A stretch of 64,000 bases of DNA from Poronia punctata (taxonomy: Eukaryota > Ascomycota > Sordariomycetes > Xylariales > Xylariaceae), in the NCBI GenBank assembly GCA_022579005.1, contig MU401457.1, positions 186,001 through 250,000 on the forward strand, read 5' to 3'. The notes beneath the pieces are model-generated. The model did no database searches, was not told the origin of the DNA, and saw only the letters and a list, made by a program, of their open reading frames with translations. Below are positions 26,325 through 35,495 of the stretch, piece after piece. A program made the position numbers and the translations under genes. The stretch's first letter is position 1. Every line of letters starts with the position of its first letter.

Positions 26325-26592
26325 AAGCAGCTGCTAGCTAGCTAGCAATCTGCTTGCATATTGCAATTTTTACTTAGCTGCAGCTATATTAATTAAGCTT
26401 AATAAAAGCTTTGCTATTAATATAGCTGCGCAACGCCGACTTGCAAAATGCTAGCTAGGCCTACTAATAAGACCTTATTTTATTAGGCCTGCTATACACC
26501 TTTCTTGCTAGCTAGCCGCAAAGCTCACGCTCTCCTAATATACGTACTAATTAACCCTACAAAATGTGTGCCTGCAAGTGTGCTGTAGATGG
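26325..26592 (+). repeat. 268-bp direct repeat, nearly unmutated copy
   Basis: Right edge of block B, with normal C and G content, and therefore the best surviving view of the repeat. It begins AAGCAGCTGCTAGC and ends GTGCTGTAGATGG, after which unique sequence starts. An 80-codon frame from 26,564 straddles this boundary and is not supported as a gene. Confidence 0.75.
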
Positions 26593-27837
26593 TACCAACA
26601 AAATTCAACAGGATCGCATGAAAATCTTCAGATCTTATCAAACTGCAGCGGCTAGCTCTGTATCTGCAGTACACACCCGCTTTCCTGAGCCCTCGAGGCG
26701 CCTGCTTGCAAGATGTGGCCCACAGCGTGAAATTAAAGTTCTAAGCACCCCTGGTCGCAAAACGGGGTCCCGCAGACAGATGCGCGCGGCTACGCGCCCA
26801 AGATAGGTAATTAAATGTTTGCTTTGCCTTTGATGTGTTTTGTGTGTGTAACATACCTACCTATCTTATTTAGCAAGCGCTTGCTTGGTCTTTCTATTAA
26901 TATTTCAGTTTATTTATATATTACTAGTAGTTCCTGGCGCATCTGGAAAGTTTTCACCGTTCTTGAAATGGGCTTTTTGGGACTTTGAATTGTTGGCTGC
27001 AATTGTATCGAGCGCTTTACAGACACACCCAACTGACCTATGAGAGAGATTGATAAGTTTAAGTAGGTAGTCAGCACAGATCATTCTTGTTATCCAGAAA
27101 CCTGCGCTGATTAATTTGTAGGCCACATTCTGAATCCCATAGGGTTGGGTTATAACGTGTCCCATATTCTGTGTGACTACTTTCTTTCCCACCCATTGTC
27201 ACTATCCATCCTTACTCAGCCATCTTTGGCCTGTGAATATCGGGGACATTCAGTTTGGTTGATCAACTTATCTACTTATTTCTACAACCTCCCCTCCTAA
27301 AACAAATTCCTCACCCTAACCAAGATTCTCTTGTTCTAATCTGAAAAGGAGAGAGAGGAAGGAGTACAGATTCTTTACTTTTAACAGGACCCAATTGATC
27401 ACCATTGTACCTTCTCTTCAATAGCGCTTAGTCACCTCTGTAACAGTTACTGTTTCAGGTCAGAACAAGGAACTGCGGAGTAGTAGTAGTAGGTAATGAA
27501 CGTCTAATTTATAGGTAGACAGGGAATATATAGCCTATATGCTGTAGCTGTTATAAGTTGAACCATCTATTTACAGCTTATTCTTCTTACTAGAAGCTAG
27601 TCACACAATCGACGTATACAGCAGCAAAGGTCAAGACAACGGTGTCAACCCTAAAGCAAATACAGGACCTAGAAATCGACACTCATACTCGTATGCGTTT
27701 ATGGATCACGTGTGACCTATTTGCACGGGGTGCCTGTGGGTGGTATTGGGCGCCCCCCGGCGATGCCTACGAGTAGCCTTCCCCGGCCTCCTGGGTATTA
27801 GGGGGTGTTCCTCTTGGTTCTTGGATTCGTAGCATTA
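26593..27837. other. Intergenic, no supported gene
   Basis: Transition from block B to the gene region. A 92-codon minus-strand frame (26,914-27,192) shows no recognisable domain. The last ~100 bp are the 3' region of the UstYa-type gene. Confidence 0.5.
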
Positions 27838-28820
27838 TCAAGGCACAGCCTTCCACTTCTCCGCCCACTCCTTCACCCTCTCAACATCTCTACATCTCCT
27901 AGCCGATCCGAAACCTTTGACGCCACCGAGGTCAAAGTCGATTGGTTCGAGGTTGGTGTCCGCGTGGCACAGGAGCGATTGCCGGAGATAATCGATGCAG
28001 TGGCGGATATGTGAGGGTGTCTCATGGTGGTGATGATCATGTCGTGTCGCTTGGCCGACATGCCAATACGCATGACGAAGACCGTCCTTGAAAGTTCATG
28101 TCTTGTTAGATTAGGTATGTACCTAGATGGTGTGATACAATATTTACAATAGGTAGATGGGAATTGTGGCAGCCACTCACTAGACAGTGGAGTTGGTGGT
28201 AGATGGATAATCCCATCGGCACGGGTGCGATGTCGGGGTGTTGGATAAAACCGTTGCCTTCTACTCCAACAATGGCCCCCCTCCCCCAAATTAACATTAG
28301 TTCCTCAAAATTGTGGGATGAAAAACAACAGCATATGTAAGGTAGGTAAAATCATCGAGGTAGGTACAAACAAACAAACACACGAACCGGGAAATAGTGC
28401 TTTCCAGTAAGAGTCAGACTCATTCCCGGGCTCTACGGTGAAGTGTTTCTGGTAGGTGAATTCGGTATCTATGTTTCCCGGAGGGGCTGCGTGTTTGGGC
28501 AATTAGCTTCAAGAATCTCCAGGGGGAGCCGTTGTAGGTAAAGTAAGTAAGTAAGTAATTAGGTTAGGTCAAAGCTCACGAAACCAGTTGGAAGAAAGGG
28601 TAGAGCGCTCTACATGGCGACCGAGAAAGAAGAATGAGACGGCCACGACGAGCATGGGGGCCGTAGCTAGAAGAATTCGGAGCCCGGCACTCCATAGTCT
28701 TGGTCTCTCCGAGGATGAGGATGAGGTTGACCGATAATTTTGAGGGATCGCACCCTCGATGTCTTCCTTTATTTCCGTGTCCTGGAGAGGTTCATAGTGT
28801 TTGCTTTGTGTTGTACCCAT
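27838..28820 (-). CDS. UstYa-family (DUF3328) oxidase 1 of the RiPP locus
   Basis: Four exons on the minus strand: 28820-28580, 28486-28384, 28280-28181, 28086-27838, coding for 230 residues. A cytoplasmic N-terminus is followed by one membrane helix (about 45-67) and a lumenal domain. It carries both family motifs, HQLHC (143-147) and HIRHC (174-178), plus the usual HCIDYLRQ and late CRD signatures. UstYa-type proteins install oxidative macrocyclic crosslinks in dikaritin RiPPs (ustiloxin, phomopsin, asperipin) and act in other fungal pathways. It is transcribed divergently from the precursor gene, 617 bp apart. Exon 2 ends at a GTGTGT donor, the weakest junction; the other sites are good and the frame closes throughout. 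The substrate is inferred from its neighbour. Confidence 0.88.
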
Positions 28821-29437
28821 TTTATGTGTTTGGCTTGGCTCTCTCGAGGAGTCGAGGGTCTGAAGAAAAAGGGATTGGAAAGAGGCAAAAAAAAAAAAAA
28901 AAAAAGAAACCCACGGACAATTTTACGCTCATGGTTTCCTCTAGGTACCTACGTATGAGACTCCTATCTAAGAGGGGATTATCAACCATACGCCAGACCT
29001 CGGGCTGGTTCTTTAGGTGGATACCAACCGTCCGCATGACATCGAGGATACTAGGTGGTTTTGTAGGTTCGGTATAGATTTCTCAGGTGATCTTCGACGA
29101 TCTCCCCAAAGTGTTGTAATGGATGCAACGTGCTCCAAGTACGTATGCTGCAAGTATGTGTGTAGATAGTAGGTAGGCATATGTGTACATATACGGATCC
29201 GAACTGCCGCTTTTAGTTAGTATTACAAGTTACAATACCTACCATGAAGCAAACAAAGAAACATTTATGATGATATATATTTTACGACGATATAAAGACG
29301 CGCATTAAGCCTGACAATTCCCCAAAGTCCACATTATCCTTTCTCCTTTTACATTTCTACTACCAATCCCTAACCATTGCCCACATAGTCGTTCTCCAAC
29401 TTTGACTTGGCCAACTTCTCCAGCAGAAACTCCTAAA
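28821..29437. promoter_or_regulatory. Divergent promoter of UstYa-type gene 1 and the precursor gene
   Basis: A 617-bp shared upstream region. It contains an A-run at about 28,889-28,908, a CGG-AT-CCG palindrome at 29,194-29,201 (the type of inverted CGG half-site bound by Zn2Cys6 regulators), and an ATATAAAG box near 29,290, about 150 bp before the precursor ATG. Function is inferred from position only. Confidence 0.45.
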
Positions 29438-29748
29438 ATGAAGAACGGCTCCTTCCTTTTTGCCGCGCTCTTCGCCTATCAGGCCTTGGGTGCTGCTATT
29501 CCCGCCCAGAATGGTGAGTGCTTCCCTTTTTCCGCGGCTCAGCAGGACGACGACGGGCTCACCAGAACAAAGGTTTGAAAGTGAGCGCCAGAGCGGACAG
29601 CACCATTGCATCTAGCGATGACGAGGCCGTGGTATATAAGTGGGATGGTGACACGTCCAGGAAGCGTGTGACTACTACTACTACCAGGGCAGACAGTACC
29701 ATGACTGATAGCGATGACGAGGCCGTGGTGTATAAGTGGGAGGGTTGA
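29438..29748 (+). CDS. Putative dikaritin-type RiPP precursor peptide with repeated VVYKW core
   Basis: Two exons, 29438-29513 and 29573-29748, give 83 residues. The first 19-20 residues form a signal peptide (MKNGSFLFAALFAYQALGA). The mature part has two near-identical 20-residue units (32-51 and 64-83) of the form RADST..SDDEAVVYKW(D/E)G, separated by DTSRKR and a run of Thr. SRKR is a good Kex2 processing site. Signal peptide, acidic spacers, Kex2 site and repeated aromatic core, placed between two UstYa-type genes, match the plan of UstA-like precursors, although those usually carry more repeats. The likely core lies within AVVYKW. The intron is 59 nt with a GTGAGT donor and a less common AAG acceptor; a CAG 30 nt earlier also keeps the frame but leaves an implausibly short intron. 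Identification as a RiPP precursor is inference from architecture and context. Confidence 0.78.
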
Positions 29749-29844
29749 GTCATGACACGTCTTAGGAAAACGTATGACCTGGGGCGGACAGTACCCATGG
29801 CTGACAGCGACGACGAGGTCAGGACATGGTCTTATGTTTGGTAG
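29749..29844 (+). pseudogene. Degenerate third precursor repeat after the stop codon
   Basis: Downstream of the TGA at 29,746-29,748 the DNA still resembles the repeat unit: a GACACGTC...CGT.TGAC linker, a GGACAGTACC...GACAGCGACGACGAG segment and a terminal TGG before TAG. In the same frame it would read ...ADSDDEVRTWSYVW and then stop at 29,842. It is either a decayed unit cut off by a nonsense mutation or a diverged unit outside the reading frame in use. Confidence 0.6.
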
Positions 29845-31226
29845 AGCTCAGATGCCCCCTTCTGCTTGAAGTGAGTGCCGGTTGCTTGGGGTTGCGGGTA
29901 TGTCACTGGGACCAAGAAAGGGGCACATATGACATAGCTACGTGTAGTATGTTGTTGTTTCTTGTGTATTTCTGGACTACCCATCATTCCTTCCTGATCT
30001 GGTGTGTGTGTTTTTCTTTGCTTAAGATAGGTAATCATGTCATCTCATGATTATCATCGACCAAAGTGAATACCCGTAACCTGACTTACGCATAATTACC
30101 ACATTAGTCGGTGCAACCTTGTTGATACAGAAGTAGATGGATCATGGACAAGCTGGCAATGCTACGCAGAGTAAGAGGTGGTCAAGCCTTTGGTAATGAG
30201 CATTAGTAAAAGACCTGCCAAGACGCCAGGCTACTACGGTATTACCTCACAGCGTTTCCTCTTAAATGCGTACCTCGGGATGTTGATGTTGAATTAAATA
30301 TTGGTCAAAAGGCAACGGTAAGTTAAGACTCAGGAAGTACGGTAAGTACCTAATTATATTACCCACTCTACCTACCTACTCCAAGGTGCAAGATGGGCCC
30401 CGCCACAGAATGCAACGCCAACTTACCTACTAAGTAGATAGTCCCATTCGATTAGGTACCACCTGCCGTAGGCGGGTAAGATATGACCAGGGGAATGCAA
30501 CATCCGCTTCCCGGCGACATACAAAACAGGGCCAGCTCCAAGTCTGAGGGAGCAATGGACTACGACTTCACACATGATGACATTAGCTTCGACCACCATC
30601 CAGTTGAGTTGATGTGACAAGACTTGGCAGTTGTCTTTTTTTCAGCTTTGACAGGTAATCCTTACCACCTGATTGATTTTCATGCGAGATGGTTCCATTG
30701 CCGACAATCGATCCGAAAATAAGATACCACTTCCAAGCTTGTAACTTTGTATTGGTTTTGGAGAACGACTCCAACCAAGGTAACATTGGGGGGAGGGGCA
30801 AAGTAGGTAAGTTACAAGTACTCTATGATGCCTAAACTGCAACGTCAGACACCCCTGGTATGCTGTTATTTATAGCTGTTAAGCCGTCACCAGGGCCTCA
30901 CTAGTCACTACTGCTTGGGAGGGATAGAAAAGGAAGGTTTAGAGCGTTGGACTTGCATTTATTTATTTAAAGGGGCTGTTACTTCCCTTACATCCCTGTA
31001 TCCAGGTTGCAACCCCCTTTGTTATCAGACCTAAACCTTATTCTGAAGGGTATTTAAAGATCTGTTTACATCTAGAGAGATACATAGAGAATACATCACC
31101 TTTAATCCCACTTTTGATTCCCCTGCAAGCTCATATCCTTTTCTACTACCTACTTACTTACTTGGCCGGGCCGGGCCGTAGTGTACCTAGTCGAGCCCTT
31201 TTACCGTCGCTCAGTGGTTGTTACCC
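29845..31226. other. Intergenic with retrotransposon LTR fragment
   Basis: No supported gene. Short minus-strand frames near 30,423-30,842 have no domains. The LTR fragment at 30,971-31,144 lies here, close to the 3' end of the second UstYa-type gene. Confidence 0.5.
30971..31144 (-). repeat. Solo LTR fragment related to copies A and C
   Basis: About 174 bp that in reverse complement matches the LTR from AGAAAAGGATATG through AAGGGAAGTAACAGCCC; homology then stops, so the LTR 3' part is missing. It has normal base composition, so it escaped RIP (short, single) or is more divergent. It is a footprint of the same family inside the RiPP locus. Confidence 0.75.
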
Positions 31227-32395
31227 TTAACCGTCACTACTCGCAGGGACGAGCAAGCTCCTGTCGGCCAAATCTATCCGGCGTGATCGTGCCCAGGTCG
31301 AGAGCTTGTCCCAATCCACGCATTGGTGTAGAGTACCCGGCTTCACAGTCGGGCCAATGACTTGTCCGTCAACATCTCTTAGCCATTCGAAAGGCCGGAC
31401 CGTGGTATCCCCGTGGCACATGGCGGCCTGTCGTAGTGTCTCCAAACAATGTGCTACGTATCATATATCAAGAACTTAGCTCTTTGCAATAACAAAAGCC
31501 CCTTTTCTTTCCTTCCTGACAAGAACGCCTCGGTAGAATCCAAAATAGATGCAACATACCAAGATGTCCGATTGTTTCATCGTGCTCGGCCCGCGTCTGG
31601 TTGGGATAAAAGTAATCCCGATACAGCCATTGTCGCAGTCGTTTCTATGGGCTCTAAGAGTTACTTGGTGACCCTCGTTGGTATTTGGATTTCCCGGACG
31701 AGAGGGTAGGTAGGTAGGTAACTCACGATGCAATGGAGTTCGTGATAGACTCCTAGCGATCCAACATATCCAGAGCCATCCTTTAATGCCAGCGACTTGA
31801 TGCCCAGCATCTCTACTTCTTCCGGGTAGATGATTAAATTAGACCCTGAAGAAATGGTCGCACAGATGTGTCAATATATGTCAGTTTGCGCTAGAAAGAC
31901 CATCAGAAGTCTTGCTTTCGCCCTGTATCCTCTCACCTCGGAGTAATGCGGCCCAAGCTGCCTCTATCGACGCATTCGGACGCCCGACAAACGCGCTCCC
32001 TGCGAATAAACCGTCCACAGTTCCGGACGCGTACTCTATGGCTTCGTTGGCCGGAGCTATATACGTATATCACCCCCAATTTAGCACTTACTCTCCCGGA
32101 CCTAGATTTGATTCCGTGTAGACTTACAATAGACGATTGGGTTGCACGATGACTCGCGCCGTTCGTTTACCTGCCCAAAGGTGAGGCCGAATATAATGGC
32201 ATATAAGACGAATACGGTACAGTGAGCCAGTGTGTAGAGTGATGGGGGGTATACGAAACGCCAGTAATTTGTTGAAGACGAGCCCGAGAGGTTTTGTGTA
32301 CGGGTCGTGTCTTCCTTTTCTAGTTCCTCTGGGCTGTGTAAGAGCGGGTAGTTATCCTCCTTATCGGAACTATGGAGGGAGGTTGGAGAAGACAT
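31227..32395 (-). CDS. UstYa-family (DUF3328) oxidase 2 of the RiPP locus
   Basis: Five exons on the minus strand: 32395-32128, 32056-31937, 31845-31727, 31644-31560, 31453-31227, coding for 272 residues. One membrane helix lies at about 53-74 (LYTLAHCTVFVLYAIIFGL). Then come the family segment AFVGRPNASIEAAWAALLR and both motifs, HELHC (164-168) and HLAHC (196-200), followed by LETLRQAAMC. The start at 32,395 is preferred over an in-frame ATG 48 bp upstream that would add a lysine-rich stretch from an A-run. It differs clearly from oxidase 1 in length and sequence, so the two are not a recent duplication. Paired, non-identical UstYa proteins are usual in dikaritin clusters, where both are needed for cyclisation. 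The peptide substrate is inferred. Confidence 0.88.
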
Positions 32396-33098
32396 TTTTC
32401 GCCTGCAATTTCCGGGCAGCTTTTTTTTTTTTTTTTTGGTCAAGGAAGAGACGATTATAATAATAAATCATGGAATCGAAACACCACCGATGTCGCCTCG
32501 TCTCACGTGCCGTGCCCAGAGAACTAGGTACTGACAGTCATAAACGGGAATACTACCGGTACATTTACAGTTCCCCCCCGTGACGGATCGACGTATTAAC
32601 GTACATACCTTGACATTTATGCGGCTTGAGGTAACCTAGACCCAGCCCAGGGGGTGGAGATGTTCTCATGAGGAAATGATTTGAATTACTATGAATAGGC
32701 CTGTGTTATCGGAAAGCTTGGGGAAAACACAATGTCCTTAGCCCACACAGGTAGGCCCACAGGGTGACATCCTTTTGCTGGCCTCCGATGCGACACTACA
32801 TATTACATGTACACGAGCCCTTTAGGGGAAAAAAAGGAAATCTCCAAATAGAAGGACAAGTTAAGGTTAGTTACCTGCGCCTAGGAGGCACATAATGTAT
32901 ATCATCGACGCATGCGGGGCTTGAGTGTAAGAGGGCGAAGATAAATCTTCTTAATGTTCCTTTTTTTTGTTCGTTCTTATTATATAGGTACGTTGTCACC
33001 TAACGTAGGTCTTTTATTTATCGATTTATCTTATCCTTTAAAAATCCTACTCTAAAACCCAACTAATCGCACTCTTCGAGAGAAACTTTGGGTTCACC
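32396..33098. other. Divergent intergenic region
   Basis: 703 bp between UstYa-type gene 2 (minus) and the rhodopsin-domain gene (plus), so it probably carries both promoters. A T-run of about 17 lies at 32,421-32,437. No open frame is supported. Confidence 0.5.
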
Positions 33099-34736
33099 AT
33101 GGCGGTCCCCGGGAGTACCAACATCATCATCATCAGCGTCGTTTTCACATCCCTTGCCGTCATCTTTGTGCTGTTGAGATTCCGTGCACGGATGAGGCAG
33201 AAGGCGCCGTATCTTGCTGATGACCATCTAATCGCAGTGGCAGCGGTAAGTTTTAATTGCATCCCAAAACTCAAAAACGGCTTTTTTTTTCTTTTTTTTT
33301 CTTTTTAAAGGAACGGAACCGGTTTAGTTAATTTTGTACGGGGGTGATAGGTATTCTGCGTGGCCTACATGGCGAATGTCATCGTCGGTCAGTCCTCTAG
33401 CAATTGCAAAACCCATAGCCAGATATGCCAACAATTTGTGGAAAAAGAATTGTCAATCACTGACAGTCAATGAAAATAATAATACAGCTGCTGTTGGGGG
33501 AAACCTGGGAAATCATATACCACTAGACGCGACAGGCGCCCCTCGATACGATGCAAAGAGCCTTCTCATCTTGAAAAAGGGAAGCCATCCATGATACCTA
33601 CCTTTTTTCCTCAGATACTTACCTTACCTTACTTATACTTGATGGGGGGGATTCCGAATAAATTATTTTGACTTATTATTAAGTACCTAACTACCTAACT
33701 AACAAATTCTGATCAGATCAGACCGTCTTCGCCTCCGAGGTCCTGGGATACCCTCCTCTGACATGCACCAAGCTCTCCATTCTCTTCTTCTACCGCCGAG
33801 TCTTCCTCGGCAAGAGATTCGCCCTCGTCACCCTGACCCTCCTCATTCTTTCTTCCGTCTGGGGTGTGGCGTTCTTCTTCGCGACGCTCTTCACCTGCTA
33901 CCCCGTTTCATATGCCTGGACGACGAACGAGGGCACGCCCGAGTTCGACGCTCACTGCTATAACCCCGTCCCCATGTTTTACGGTTCGGCCGTGTCCAAT
34001 ATGATAATGGATATCTTCATCTTGATTATCCCCGCGCCGATGGTCTGGAGACTAGTTCTACCGACCAGGCAGAAGATGGCTATTATAGGTATCTTCCTTT
34101 TGGGCGCATTGTAAGGATTTACCCTACCTACCTACCTACCTACCCTAAGCCCGACTTGGATATAGGGCTAGGTAGATGGATTGGATGCTGAATCTTGATC
34201 TCGCTAACTACTTACCCGTACGTTTTTTCCCGCAGCGTTGTCGGAATCACCGCCATCCGCGTCTCCGTATTCGTCGATACGGGATCCAATGATGACAGGG
34301 ACTATGATATAACCTGTGAGTTATCCTTGTCCTTGTCCTTGTCCTTGTCCCCAGAAACCATACAGTGAGGATGTTTGTTGCTAAAGACAACGATTATTAT
34401 ATACCTACAGATAATCTCGGGGGCGTCATATACTGGTCCCAGCTCGAGACCGCCATAGCGATCATCTGCGCATGTCTTCCCACCCTGCACATCATCCTTG
34501 TCGACTCACGTCTTACGAGGTTGTGTCGAGACGTGGTTAGCAAGATCTCTCTCCTCACGAGTAGTAGTAGTAGGAGGTCCCAGCAGTCGGAACCAAGTTA
34601 CTCGCTGCGTGGAAAGAAGAGTGCGTCGTCTATACCTGGGGGGATGGAAACTGGTGGCGGGATAAGGCTGGGAAGCAGCAACGAGACGCCCGAGATACCT
34701 CCTGTCCCCTCTCAGTATAGGTATACACTAAAATGA
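33099..34736 (+). CDS. Seven-helix fungal rhodopsin-domain membrane protein (PTH11-related type)
   Basis: Five exons: 33099-33245, 33351-33387, 33717-34110, 34236-34315, 34411-34736, coding for 327 residues. Seven hydrophobic helices are visible, from NIIIISVVFTSLAVIFVLL at the N-terminus to YWSQLETAIAIICACLP. Family landmarks include the TC.KLSILFFYRRVF segment and a short CHCYNP-like cysteine before helix 5. There is no N-terminal CFEM cysteine domain. The Ser-rich cytoplasmic tail is about 75 residues. These proteins are abundant in filamentous ascomycetes and often presumed G-protein-coupled sensors; the ligand is unknown. Intron 2 (33,388-33,716, 329 nt) is unusually long, and intron 4 starts with a TTGTCC hexamer repeat. 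Its location beside the RiPP genes may be coincidental. Confidence 0.85.
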
Positions 34737-35495
34737 AGTTACTTGTAGCTGGAAAAGGGGGTTGAATAGGTAAATGCGGAATCATGGCTAGTTAGGTAGG
34801 TAGTATACTTGCATTCTCTTTATTTTAGGTTACAGCATTAGGCAGATACATCGCTACCTACCTACATATGTAAAGGTCCTTGGTCCCCTGCCTGATCCGG
34901 TAATGGAGTGATCATACCATACCACACCTTGGAGTAGGTACGGTAACTCGTAGGATCTCACTGTCTGTTATCGAGCCCTCAACCCCTATTTCCCGGCCTT
35001 GTCGTAGCAACTGCTTTGATATGTGCTGCAAAGTAATTATTTGTTTACAGTCTCTTCCTACATAGGTAGAACCTTTACCTTGACATTAATTAATCAAGTT
35101 TACCTATTCTCATCTAATGCCTTAAGACACCTTTTTGACGGTATTACTATTGGAGAACCAAACAACCCCCCCCCCCCCCCCCACTACCTACATACATATA
35201 TATTCTGCATGTGTCGGATGCGGAAGGTGACTTTGGCTTTTGTAACATCATATGTGTGTATGTATGTATGTATGTATGTATGTATGTATGTACTGGAAGA
35301 AGCGTGCAGAACGCTGGTGTACACTTCGGTTTGAATCATTGATCTGCTGTTACCCCGACAGCAAGTTGCCCTACGCCTCTCCATCTCGGTGTTGCAACTT
35401 GCAAACCATTAAGAAACCTTGTGGGTTGGGTTGGGTGCGTTACGGTTATGGTCCCTCCCCGAGTCCAACGTGGAATTGATACCTAACCCACAAAT
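34737..35495. other. Intergenic with poly-C and GTAT microsatellite
   Basis: A run of 17 C at 35,166-35,182 and a (GTAT)n tract at about 35,250-35,291. No supported gene; open frames here arise from the simple repeats. Confidence 0.55.

Larger units (their letters stand above)
20248..26592. mobile_element. RIP-degraded repeat block B
   Basis: About 6 kb of AT-rich, stop-filled DNA with RIP-type residual composition and no readable genes. A 97-bp sequence at the left edge (20,248-20,344, nearly unmutated) recurs as a RIP-mutated copy at 26,069-26,165. A 268-bp sequence at 25,804-26,071 (mutated) recurs nearly unmutated at 26,325-26,592. These direct repeats mark it as a transposable element or nested elements, but neither class nor exact ends can be fixed. 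It shows no evident homology with copies A and C. Confidence 0.7.

Noticed and set aside
26564..26806. 80-codon plus-strand frame at the right edge of block B
   Set aside because: It straddles the end of the 268-bp repeat, has no domain or splice partner, and its start lies inside repeat sequence.
28700..29077. 125-codon plus-strand frame over UstYa gene 1 start and the divergent promoter
   Set aside because: Antisense shadow of exon 1 that reads through an A-run encoding a lysine stretch.
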